Positions 25,449 through 33,482 of a stretch of 56,321 bases of DNA are shown piece after piece. Source of the stretch: Acidimicrobiales bacterium (GTDB taxonomy: Bacteria; Actinomycetota; Acidimicrobiia; Acidimicrobiales; SZUA-35); assembly GCA_020630065.1 (NCBI GenBank), contig JAHDCC010000017.1, positions 3,298-59,618 of the forward strand, written 5' to 3'. The translations under genes and the position numbers were made by a program. The notes beneath the pieces are model-generated. The model was not told the DNA's origin. It saw only the letters and a list, made by a program, of their open reading frames with translations, and ran no database searches. Each line of letters starts with the position of its first letter. Position 1 is the stretch's first letter.

Positions 25449-26726
25449 ATGTCTAGATCTGCATTGACCGAACAAGCTGTTGCGGACCGAATCGACGGAG
25501 ATCGGCTTTGGAGTCGTCTGATGGCGATGGCTGAAGTAGCGCCAACGCGCAACGGTGGAAGTAACCGGCAGGCACTAAGTGACGACGATGCCGCCGGACG
25601 CACGCTGCTGTTGCATTGGGCGAGGGCTGCGGGTTGCAGCCATGAAATTGACGAAATCGGAAACTTGTTTATCCGGCGAGCTGGCACCGACCCGTTAGCC
25701 GCTCCGGTCTTGGTTGGTAGCCACCTCGACACACAGCCGACGGGGGGACGTTTCGACGGAGTCTACGGTGTGCTCGGAGGCCTCGAAGTAATTGAACGAC
25801 TAAATGACTTAGAGATTGAAACGGAAGCGCCGGTAGATCTAGTTGTTTGGACAAATGAGGAGGGTTCCCGATTCCCCTATTCGATGATGGGGTCTGGGGT
25901 TTGGGCTCAGAAGATAACGTTGAAAGACGCTAGGGCTTTAAAGGACGTCAACGGCATTTCAGTAGGCGATGAACTCGATCGCTTAGGCTGGGCAGGGGCA
26001 AGACCAGCACAGCCTTCATCAGTAAAAGCTGCCTTTGAGTTGCATATTGAACAAGGGCCCATTCTCGAAAGTGAAGAAGTCGAAATTGGTGTTGTAACCG
26101 GCGTGCAGGGCTTGCGCTGGTTCACTTTGGAGTTGGGTGGTTTTCCAGCTCACGCTGGCCCGACCCCGATGGCCGGACGAAAAGATCCGGCTCGTGTCAT
26201 CGCTCGTATTGTCGACAGGGTCTACGAAATGGTCGACCAGTATCGGCCGTGGGGGCGAGCGACGTTCGCTCAGTTCGGTTCCGAGCCGGTCAGTCCGAAC
26301 ACGATCCCGGAGCGGCTTTGGTGCACGCTCGACCTGCGTCATCCCGATCTGGCAACACTTGAGCAGATGGAAATCGAGATGCGTCAAATCGTGAACGAAG
26401 AATCTAGTGTGATCGGGGTGACGGGCAACGTAAGGAAAGAAAATGATTCGACCCCCGTTGTCTTCGACAGTGCGTGTGTTGACATCGTCGAGTCGGTCGT
26501 GTCGAAACTAGGTTTTTCTTACCATCGGATGGTTTCAGGCGCCGGCCACGACGCATGTTATGTAGCGTCGCATGTTCCAACCTCGATGATTTTTGTGCCA
26601 TGTGCTGATGGGTTAAGCCACAACGAAGCCGAGAGCATCACAAAGGAACAAGCTGAACAAGGGGCCAGCGTGCTATTCGGAGCGGTTCGCAGAGCAGCGG
26701 AGAACTCGGGTCTGAGCGGGGCGTGA
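25449..26726 (+). CDS. M20-type Zn amidohydrolase (hydantoinase/carbamoylase family)
   Basis: A 425-residue hydrolase of the allantoate amidohydrolase/N-carbamoyl-L-amino-acid hydrolase/beta-ureidopropionase group. Metal-site segments: VLVGSHLDTQPTGGRFDGVYG, WTNEEGSRFPYSMMGSGVWA and LHIEQGPILE. The dimerisation/substrate segment FPAHAGPTPMAGRKDP and the final GAGHDACYVA plus SHNEAESI also match. The family splits ureido or carbamoyl groups from amino acids, releasing ammonia and CO2. Its place after an omega-aminotransferase fits beta-ureido or N-carbamoyl substrates (inference). ATG 25449 is chosen; a longer frame reaches 25428 inside the previous gene. The stop overlaps the next start (ATGATG context). 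Confidence 0.88.
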   Translation: MSRSALTEQAVADRIDGDRLWSRLMAMAEVAPTRNGGSNRQALSDDDAAGRTLLLHWARAAGCSHEIDEIGNLFIRRAGTDPLAAPVLVGSHLDTQPTGGRFDGVYGVLGGLEVIERLNDLEIETEAPVDLVVWTNEEGSRFPYSMMGSGVWAQKITLKDARALKDVNGISVGDELDRLGWAGARPAQPSSVKAAFELHIEQGPILESEEVEIGVVTGVQGLRWFTLELGGFPAHAGPTPMAGRKDPARVIARIVDRVYEMVDQYRPWGRATFAQFGSEPVSPNTIPERLWCTLDLRHPDLATLEQMEIEMRQIVNEESSVIGVTGNVRKENDSTPVVFDSACVDIVESVVSKLGFSYHRMVSGAGHDACYVASHVPTSMIFVPCADGLSHNEAESITKEQAEQGASVLFGAVRRAAENSGLSGA

Positions 26727-27787
26727 TGGCGATCAGTAGAACATTCCAGATCCAGCGGTATGGAACGCCACCGGTAGAAATCCAGTCCGATACACCGGAA
26801 CCCCTAGGTCACGAAGTCTTACTGAACGTGTCTCACACCGGGGTGTGCCACTCAGACGTACATATTATGGATGGGTACCAAGATTTAGGTGGCGGGGAAC
26901 GCATGAACTTCGCTGATTCAGCAATGCCGCTGCCGTTAACGATGGGTCACGAAATCGTCGGAACAGTGGAAGCTGTAGGCGATAAGGCCGACCAGGCTTT
27001 GTTAGGGCAACGGCGCCTTGTTTTCCCATGGATTGGCTGTGGCGAGTGTGTTTCATGTCAAGGAGAGCAAGACAATCATTGTGAAAAGCCGAGAACCCTA
27101 GGGATCTTTAGCCAAGGCGGTTACGGGGAACATGTTATTGTCCCAAACCAAAAGTATTTGATTGAAATGGATGGCCTAGATCCGGCGTGGACTTGCACTC
27201 TAGCGTGTTCGGGACTGACAGTATTCAGTGCCCTTAGGCAGATCCAGCCCATTAAGCCCAATAGCTATGTCGCCATTGTTGGGATGGGAGGGCTAGGGCT
27301 GATGGCAGTCTCGATTGCTGTAGCGCTCGGCATCAAAAACATCATCGCCTGCGATATCTCAGACGACCGGCTTGCGATTGCCAGAGAACTTGGAGCGACA
27401 GCAGCGCTTAACACGTCAACCCCAGAAGCTGAACACGAACTTGCTGCGCTAGCCAATGGGAGACTCTTTGGAGTAATCGACACGGTCGGTCTTCCTTCCA
27501 CAATTCAGCTTGCTATTGCGGCAACGATGAAAGGCGCTCGCGTAGTCGTGATTGGATTGGCCGGGGGGCGAATAGAACTACCGCTTCCGACTCTCCCGTT
27601 TAACGCTTTGTCGTTGATCGGTACCTATACAGGCTCTCTCGACGAAATGCAGGAGCTGGTTGAGCTAGCGAAAACAGAGACGATTCCGCCTATGCCTATC
27701 GACCTCAAACCATTGGATTGTTTACACGAAACGCTTGAGGCGCTTAGAGCCGGGGAAGTCGTCGGGCGAGTAGTCCTAACCCCTTAA
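26726..27787 (+). CDS. zinc-dependent alcohol dehydrogenase
   Basis: A medium-chain dehydrogenase of about 353 residues. The catalytic zinc ligands are Cys in HTGVCHSDVH, His in LTMGHEIVG and Cys in WTCTLACSG. A four-Cys structural zinc lobe CGECVSCQGEQDNHC is complete, and GMGGLGLMA is the NAD-binding motif, followed by acidic Asp in ACDISDDRL, which suggests NAD rather than NADP. It should interconvert an alcohol with an aldehyde handled by the flanking aldehyde dehydrogenases. ATG 26726 shares its A with the upstream TGA; GTG 26723 is equally possible. Confidence 0.88.
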   Translation: MAISRTFQIQRYGTPPVEIQSDTPEPLGHEVLLNVSHTGVCHSDVHIMDGYQDLGGGERMNFADSAMPLPLTMGHEIVGTVEAVGDKADQALLGQRRLVFPWIGCGECVSCQGEQDNHCEKPRTLGIFSQGGYGEHVIVPNQKYLIEMDGLDPAWTCTLACSGLTVFSALRQIQPIKPNSYVAIVGMGGLGLMAVSIAVALGIKNIIACDISDDRLAIARELGATAALNTSTPEAEHELAALANGRLFGVIDTVGLPSTIQLAIAATMKGARVVVIGLAGGRIELPLPTLPFNALSLIGTYTGSLDEMQELVELAKTETIPPMPIDLKPLDCLHETLEALRAGEVVGRVVLTP

Positions 27788-27825
27788 GTAGCAGCCAACA
27801 TAGCCTTGGATCACAGAGAAACCTC

Positions 27826-29274
27826 ATGGAACCAAAAATATTAGACCGTCGGAAATTTTATATCAACGGATCTTGGGTCGACCCGAGAGAAGCTAGAGAT
27901 CTCCATATTACTAACCCTTCGACCGAACAGATTTGTGCCGTAATTTCTAACGGTTCGGAAGACGACGTAGACTGTGCGGTTGCAGCAGCTCGCTCAGCTT
28001 TCCCGAGTTGGAGTACAACGCCAGTTTCCGAACGAGCTGGTCTCCTTAGTCGGTTATTGGAAATATATTTGGAACGTTCCGATGAGATGGCTTCAGCGAT
28101 TTCGCTGGAGATGGGTGCCCCCATCTCTTTAGCTCGGAAGGCTCAGGTGCCTCTCGGCGAAGCAAACATTCGAAGCTCTATCGATGTGTTGAAATCCTTC
28201 AGTTTCGAGCGGGCGTTAAACGAACACGCAACCAACCAACAAATCATCTACGAACCTGTAGGCGTCTGCGGATTGATTACGCCATGGAACTGGCCGATAA
28301 GTCAGGTGACACTAAAAGTAGTACCAGCGCTTGGTGCTGGATGTGCCGTCATTCTAAAGCCTTCAGAGGTTGCACCATTGTCGTCGGTATTGTTGGCCGA
28401 AATGATTCACGAGGTCGGGTTTCCAGCAGGTGTATTTAACCTTGTGCACGGCGACGGTGTTGGCGTAGGGTCGGGGCTGAGTATGCACCCAGATATCGAT
28501 ATGGTCTCTTTCACGGGTTCAACGAGGGCCGGAGTTGCAGTCTCGAAGAACGCTGCCGAAACGGTGAAACGGGTGACCTTGGAACTTGGAGGCAAGGGTG
28601 CAAACATCATTTTTAGCGATGCTGATGATGAAGCGGTTATCCGAGGCGTTCAGCACTGTTTCCAAAATAGCGGCCAGTCCTGCAATGCTCCGTCGAGAAT
28701 GCTGGTAGAACGAACGATTTATGAAGATGCTCTAGTGACTGCAGGGCAGGTAGCAGAAGCTAGCGTAGTCGATGCTTCTGTCAAAGAAGGTAAACATATT
28801 GGGCCCGTTGCTTCAAAGGTTCAGCACGACAAAATCCAACGCCTTATATCTGTTGGCATAAAGCAAGGGGGTCGGCTTATCGCAGGTGGTTTAGGTCGTC
28901 CCGAAAATCATCCAGTCGGGTTCTTTGTCCGCCCAACGATTTTCGCCGACATCACGCCGGAAATGTCGATTGCCTCAGAGGAGATTTTTGGTCCCGTCCT
29001 CGTGATGATGCCATTCGACACGGAGGAGGAGGCCATTGAAATGGCTAACGATACTCCATACGGGTTGACGAACTATATTCAGACGAGTGACCCGAATAGG
29101 GCGAAGCGTGTCGCTCGAAAACTTCGGTCCGGCATGGTCGTGATGAATGGTGAAGCCCTAGACCCGAGCGCACCATTTGGTGGCTATAAACAATCTGGAA
29201 ATGGCCGAGAGGGCGGAGTTTGGGGACTAGAGGAATTTCTAGAAGTCAAGGCTGTAAGCGGCTGGAGGGCCTAG
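27826..29274 (+). CDS. aldehyde dehydrogenase (second in island)
   Basis: A 482-residue aldehyde dehydrogenase. Asn155 in TPWNWP, Glu253 in TLELGGKGAN and Cys286 in NSGQSCNAPSRM are all in place. The sequence is closer to general betaine-aldehyde/aromatic-aldehyde-type enzymes than the first one at 22741, so the two are not recent duplicates. It lies between the alcohol dehydrogenase and the nitronate monooxygenase; the latter releases an aldehyde or ketone plus nitrite, so this enzyme may oxidise that carbonyl product (inference). Confidence 0.88.
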   Translation: MEPKILDRRKFYINGSWVDPREARDLHITNPSTEQICAVISNGSEDDVDCAVAAARSAFPSWSTTPVSERAGLLSRLLEIYLERSDEMASAISLEMGAPISLARKAQVPLGEANIRSSIDVLKSFSFERALNEHATNQQIIYEPVGVCGLITPWNWPISQVTLKVVPALGAGCAVILKPSEVAPLSSVLLAEMIHEVGFPAGVFNLVHGDGVGVGSGLSMHPDIDMVSFTGSTRAGVAVSKNAAETVKRVTLELGGKGANIIFSDADDEAVIRGVQHCFQNSGQSCNAPSRMLVERTIYEDALVTAGQVAEASVVDASVKEGKHIGPVASKVQHDKIQRLISVGIKQGGRLIAGGLGRPENHPVGFFVRPTIFADITPEMSIASEEIFGPVLVMMPFDTEEEAIEMANDTPYGLTNYIQTSDPNRAKRVARKLRSGMVVMNGEALDPSAPFGGYKQSGNGREGGVWGLEEFLEVKAVSGWRA

Positions 29275-29313
29275 GCGGATGTGCTCGTCGACATTTCCTA
29301 GGGGCACCGAACA

Positions 29314-30315
29314 ATGAAAACAGATCTGACAAGACTACTAGGTATCGACATCCCGATCGTGCAAGCTCCGATGGAAGGAGCTGTAGGTCCATTGCTTGCG
29401 TCTGCTGTAAGCAATGCTGGAGGGTTAGGGACACTCGCCCCGTGGTGCCAACACGAAGATTCTATACGTCAGCAGATACGGCTAACTAAATCGTTCACTT
29501 CAAAACCTTTTGCTGTGAATCTGAACTTGGTCTCATCACAGCAACATCGTCTGGAAGTCTGTTTAGAAGAAGAAGTCCCAGTTATCTCCTTGTTCTGGGG
29601 TGATCCAGGTCCGCTTGCACAGTTAGCTAAAGAAGCTGGAGCAATCGTCATGCATACGGTTGGTTCTGCCTCAGATGCATGTAAGGCCATCGAGTGTGGC
29701 GTGGATATCGTAGTTGCTCAAGGATGGGAATCGGGAGGACACGTAAAGGGAGAAGTGGCTACCATGCCGCTTATCCCAGCAGTTGTCGATGCCGTCGGCG
29801 ATGTTCCGGTCGTTGCCGCTGGTGGAATCGCCGATGGTCGAGGACTAGCCGCAGCTCTTGCTTTAGGGGCGTCAGGGGTGTGGATAGGCACACGGTTTCT
29901 TGCAAGTGAAGAGGCGACCATTCATCCTGACTATCAGGCGAGGGTTGTTGCAGCATCAGAAGACAGCACCGTCCATTTACAAGACCTCTACGACGGTGGA
30001 TGGCCTGACGCCCCCCATAGAGTTATAAGGAACAGTACCGTTTCGATCTGGGAACAGGCAGGTCGACCACAGACAGGCGAGCGTCCGGGACAAAACGACA
30101 TCGTTGCCCACGACAGAAGTCTCGGCGAAATCAAGCGATACCGCTCCTATACCCCAGGTGCCGAAGCAGCTGGCGATATTGAAGCGTTAGCAAACTGGGC
30201 TGGACAAAGTGTTGCCATGGTTGGCAGCGTCAAGCCAGCGTCGATGATAGTCCAAGAAATCCACCAACAAGCCATATCGATTCTGGGTCGTTTGAACACC
30301 GAGACATCTTGTTGA
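29314..30315 (+). CDS. nitronate monooxygenase (2-nitropropane dioxygenase family)
   Basis: A 333-residue FMN-dependent TIM-barrel enzyme of the NMO/NPD family: IPIVQAPMEGAVGPLLASAVSNAGGLGTL at the N-terminus, VAQGWESGGHVKG with the conserved AQG-x-E-x-GGH segment including the catalytic His, and VPVVAAGGIADGRGLAAALALGASGVWIGTRF for FMN phosphate binding. Family members oxidise alkyl nitronates to carbonyl compounds and nitrite; some related proteins act as FMN-dependent enoyl reductases, which the sequence alone does not exclude. Its position directly before the aldoxime dehydratase suggests a nitro/nitronate compound related to the aldoxime. Confidence 0.82.
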   Translation: MKTDLTRLLGIDIPIVQAPMEGAVGPLLASAVSNAGGLGTLAPWCQHEDSIRQQIRLTKSFTSKPFAVNLNLVSSQQHRLEVCLEEEVPVISLFWGDPGPLAQLAKEAGAIVMHTVGSASDACKAIECGVDIVVAQGWESGGHVKGEVATMPLIPAVVDAVGDVPVVAAGGIADGRGLAAALALGASGVWIGTRFLASEEATIHPDYQARVVAASEDSTVHLQDLYDGGWPDAPHRVIRNSTVSIWEQAGRPQTGERPGQNDIVAHDRSLGEIKRYRSYTPGAEAAGDIEALANWAGQSVAMVGSVKPASMIVQEIHQQAISILGRLNTETSC

Positions 30316-30373
30316 TAGTCGTTGCAATAAATGGCGGCAAGTAGTGTTCCATATTCGAAGTGAGAGGTGAGAA

Positions 30374-31438
30374 GTGGGAGAATTAGAACCGGCTATTCCC
30401 GAGCATTTACGAACTGTACGAACACAGCCACTACGTGGTCCCGCCGACTTTGTGCCACAACATGCGTCTCACTCAGCGAGATTTGACCAATCTGTTAAGA
30501 GACTGTCCATCGTCTACGTTGGGGTTCAATATCGAGACGGAGGCGTAGACGCTGTCGCGAGCGCTCTTGCAAAAATAGAACATAGTTTCCAGGGGCCTAC
30601 AGGCCCGAAGCATCATGACCAAACCCGATACGTCGACGAAGCAGGATATGTGAACCATGTCTACGCGGCTTACTGGGATGACGAAGAGTCTCACAAAGAA
30701 TGGTCTGCTGCACAGTCCGATGACTGGTGGCATCCGGATGCTTCTGTCACAGGTGAATACGGATTTTTCAAAGAAGAATACACCCCGTCGGTCGAAGATG
30801 GCGAAACTACGTTCTCCCATCCATGTCCAGAAGGAATTTCGAAGATAGCCGACCACATGAGCGGAGAAACAGACACACACGAATATTGGGGGTCGGCACG
30901 AGACAGGATTCCCAGAGCCCAAACCGAGGATCTTGAACCTGCCGAAGAGACCACGCCCAAAATGTCTGCGAAAAGCTCAAAGGGACGACATGTCAGAGTC
31001 CAACCTAGAGAAAACCTCTGCGTTCTCCGATCAGGTAGCGACTGGTCTGAAACCAAAGGTTCGGAACGTGAGTTCTTCTTGAACAAGGTGTGGCCAGCGT
31101 ATCACAAAGGAATGATTGAAATTCGTGATGAGGGCCTGTCATTCGGGTGTTTCTTTAACCGCGCTATGCGGCATGTAGAACGAGGCGAAGAAGTTGAGAA
31201 GGCATACAGCCTAAGTGCGTGGAACTCTTTGTCGGATCTTGAACGTTGGGTCAAAGCTGACACTCACTTGGCGATATGGGCTGCCGGTATAAAGCACTTT
31301 AAGGCAGCAGGAGATCAAGCCAAATTACGTCTCTACCACGAAATGTTTGTGGTGAAAGCCGCTGATCAACGTTTCGACTATTTCAATTGCCACGACAAGA
31401 CCGGGATGCTCAAAGCAGGGTCCGTCGATACCGGATAG
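30374..31438 (+). CDS. haem-containing aldoxime dehydratase
   Basis: A 354-residue protein strongly resembling OxdA/OxdB aldoxime dehydratases, which remove water from aldoximes to give nitriles using ferrous haem to which the substrate binds through nitrogen. The functional residues known for OxdA (Arg178, Ser219, His299 proximal, His320) appear at matching positions: Arg178 in ARDRIP, Ser220 in LRSGSDW, His298 in DTHLAIW and His322 in LRLYHEM. GVQYR near the N-terminus, HEYWGSARDR, and NCHDKTGML near the end are family hallmarks. GTG 30374 is preceded by GAGAGGTGAGAA. It is the last gene of the train. The nitrile hydratase and amidase that would complete the route lie about 14 kb upstream on the same strand, beyond the regulator. 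Confidence 0.93.
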   Translation: MGELEPAIPEHLRTVRTQPLRGPADFVPQHASHSARFDQSVKRLSIVYVGVQYRDGGVDAVASALAKIEHSFQGPTGPKHHDQTRYVDEAGYVNHVYAAYWDDEESHKEWSAAQSDDWWHPDASVTGEYGFFKEEYTPSVEDGETTFSHPCPEGISKIADHMSGETDTHEYWGSARDRIPRAQTEDLEPAEETTPKMSAKSSKGRHVRVQPRENLCVLRSGSDWSETKGSEREFFLNKVWPAYHKGMIEIRDEGLSFGCFFNRAMRHVERGEEVEKAYSLSAWNSLSDLERWVKADTHLAIWAAGIKHFKAAGDQAKLRLYHEMFVVKAADQRFDYFNCHDKTGMLKAGSVDTG

Positions 31439-31505
31439 CGAATTTCGATCAAAGGGCGCCAATCCTAGTAATGGCTATACCGTCGTTGAACAATATGGCA
31501 AGAAA

Positions 31506-32627
31506 TCACACGGGTTGTTCTACGGGCCATGCCTGTTGTTTGATCTCTTGGTATGTCTGGTGGGTGCCGCCGCCGCTGCCTTTGACATAGTACATCGCTA
31601 TATCAGCTCGTTCGAGTAGGCCTTCGGCGTCCATTGAAGGTTGCGCTTCGGCGATCCCGACCGAAGCGGTTACCGAAACATCGGGGTCGCCTAGAAAAGG
31701 TTCCGCTATCGACTCGGTTAGTTCTTTGGCTAAACGGCTACCGACTTTTTCTTCGAGTTGACTCGGTATAACGATGACGAATTCGTCGCCGCCGAGTCGG
31801 CCGACGATGTCGGTCGAACGAACGCCGGTAGATAGTCGCCGAGAAACCTCACGTAAGACTTGATCGCCTCGTGCATGCCCGTAGGTGTCGTTGATCGCTT
31901 TAAATCCGTCGAGGTCAATAAACAATACGGTTGGGTTAGATGTGCGGAGCATCTGTTGTAATGCATCTAACACAGCAGGACGGTTCTTGAGGCCGGTGAG
32001 CGAATCGGTTGTCGCAAGGTGGGAAAGTTCGTCGGCTTCCTCCGCAGATCGAAGTCTTCCTTCGACGGCTTCTGCCAATGTGCGGTGGGTAACTTCGAGA
32101 TACATGGACGCCACCGCACAAACCATTAGGCCGGTGAGTGTCAGATTCAGGTCTTTCCCCAGCATGATCGAAAGAAGAATATAGGTCGCCCACTGGGCCC
32201 AAAGAAATGACCGTCCGATCATGCGTGAACCGGCGAACGCAACAACAACGGCGCCGGTCGCTCCGACTAAGAACGCCAGTAAGAGGGCGTTCATCGCGAA
32301 CTCTTCTCCTGGCTTTGGAGTAATCAGGATCGCCGAAGCCCAAGATACGCCAATCAGTGCTTGTAAGACGCTGTAGCCGACGGCCCAGCTTTGAGGGGCG
32401 GTGTCCCGCCACTTTTGATGAAAGATAAGAACAAGGCTTTGGATAAGCCCGCCAGCCCAGATTGTCGCTAACCAGATCAGTCCGGTCCCCATGTCGATTC
32501 GCCCGTTACCCGACATTAGGAACAGGATTGGGGAAACTATCGATGCCACAACGTTGAGGACACCCATCGGAATTATGGAACTGAAGAGGGCGTCTTGCTT
32601 TTTGGTTTGGTTGGGCTGGGCGACCAT
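31506..32627 (-). CDS. membrane-bound diguanylate cyclase (GGDEF)
   Basis: A 373-residue protein. The N-terminal ~185 residues hold about six hydrophobic helices (sensor-like membrane domain). Residues ~205-365 are a GGDEF domain: LATTDSLTGLKNR, VLFIDLDGFKAINDTYGHARGD, and the intact active site RLGGDEFVIVI. An I-site RxxD (RSTD) lies five residues before GGDEF, so product inhibition by c-di-GMP is expected. It should synthesise c-di-GMP from two GTP at the membrane. The gene is convergent with the aldoxime dehydratase gene (67-nt gap). Confidence 0.9.
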   Translation of the reverse strand: MVAQPNQTKKQDALFSSIIPMGVLNVVASIVSPILFLMSGNGRIDMGTGLIWLATIWAGGLIQSLVLIFHQKWRDTAPQSWAVGYSVLQALIGVSWASAILITPKPGEEFAMNALLLAFLVGATGAVVVAFAGSRMIGRSFLWAQWATYILLSIMLGKDLNLTLTGLMVCAVASMYLEVTHRTLAEAVEGRLRSAEEADELSHLATTDSLTGLKNRPAVLDALQQMLRTSNPTVLFIDLDGFKAINDTYGHARGDQVLREVSRRLSTGVRSTDIVGRLGGDEFVIVIPSQLEEKVGSRLAKELTESIAEPFLGDPDVSVTASVGIAEAQPSMDAEGLLERADIAMYYVKGSGGGTHQTYQEIKQQAWPVEQPV

Positions 32628-32819
32628 GTCGTTTGTATCGTCTTTATAGTGCGCTTGCTTTACCTGTCTAAAGGTTTTGGGTAGAAAGGTCGATACTGAG
32701 AAATGGTTAAGGTACCGCCCAGGTGACGTAGCGTGTGGAGGGCTGGTTGCGTAGAGGTTTGATAGCGGTGTGATAGGCGTCGGCTACAATCATGTACACA
32801 GTAACTAGAGGGGGACGGT

Positions 32820-33449
32820 ATGGGTAAAGTTTGGGAAACGGCCGGAGTCGCACGAACCGAATTTGCTGAGATGATTGAAACGCTAGATGAGGGTCAGCTG
32901 GCGGCAGAAACTTGGTGTGCGGGTTGGACACCTAAGCATGTTTTAGCTCACCTCGTTGGGTTTGTTGATGTGCCGTTGCCGAAGTTTTTCTTCAACATCG
33001 CTCGAAACAAATTTGACTTCGACGCGGCGTCGGTAGCCGCAGCAGAAAAAGCGGTACAAGAACGGACAGTGGACGACATGGTCAAGTCGTTAAAGACCAA
33101 GTCGACCCAGTCATCGAAGTTGCCCTCTTTTCCTGAAGGTTTAACGGTGGCCGACGTGGCTGTTCACACTCAAGATGTGCGTCGCGGCCTCGGGCTTGAA
33201 GGTCAGTTAGATGACGGGGTTCTTGCAGGAGCTTTGACGTTTCTTACCACCGACCCGAAGGCTCAGAAAATTTTCGAAATCCCGAATCTTGATGGTCTGT
33301 CATTCGAAGCTACCGACACGGGTTTCACGTCGGGTTCAGGTCAGCAGATTAGAGGCGCAGGTGACGCAATCATCACGGCCTTGATGGGCCGTCCGACACT
33401 TGACGAGCTTGAAGGCGAAGGCGTAGCCGAGCTGCGAAACCGTCTGTAA
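32820..33449 (+). CDS. MDMPI/DinB-fold protein, mycothiol-dependent maleylpyruvate isomerase-like
   Basis: A 209-residue protein of the actinobacterial maleylpyruvate isomerase superfamily: RTEFAEMIETLDEGQLAAETWCAGWTPKHVLAHLVGF carries the first metal-binding His residues, and TVADVAVHTQDVRRGLGL the third. Members form a four-helix bundle with a metal site and often use mycothiol; most are of unknown substrate. AGAGGGGGACGG precedes ATG 32820. The 192-nt gap upstream is a divergent promoter region shared with the diguanylate cyclase; TACAAT at 32785-32790 could be a -10 element. Confidence 0.75.
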   Translation: MGKVWETAGVARTEFAEMIETLDEGQLAAETWCAGWTPKHVLAHLVGFVDVPLPKFFFNIARNKFDFDAASVAAAEKAVQERTVDDMVKSLKTKSTQSSKLPSFPEGLTVADVAVHTQDVRRGLGLEGQLDDGVLAGALTFLTTDPKAQKIFEIPNLDGLSFEATDTGFTSGSGQQIRGAGDAIITALMGRPTLDELEGEGVAELRNRL

Positions 33450-33482
33450 GTTGGCTCGCAGCTCGGGTTGTTTGGGAAGAAG

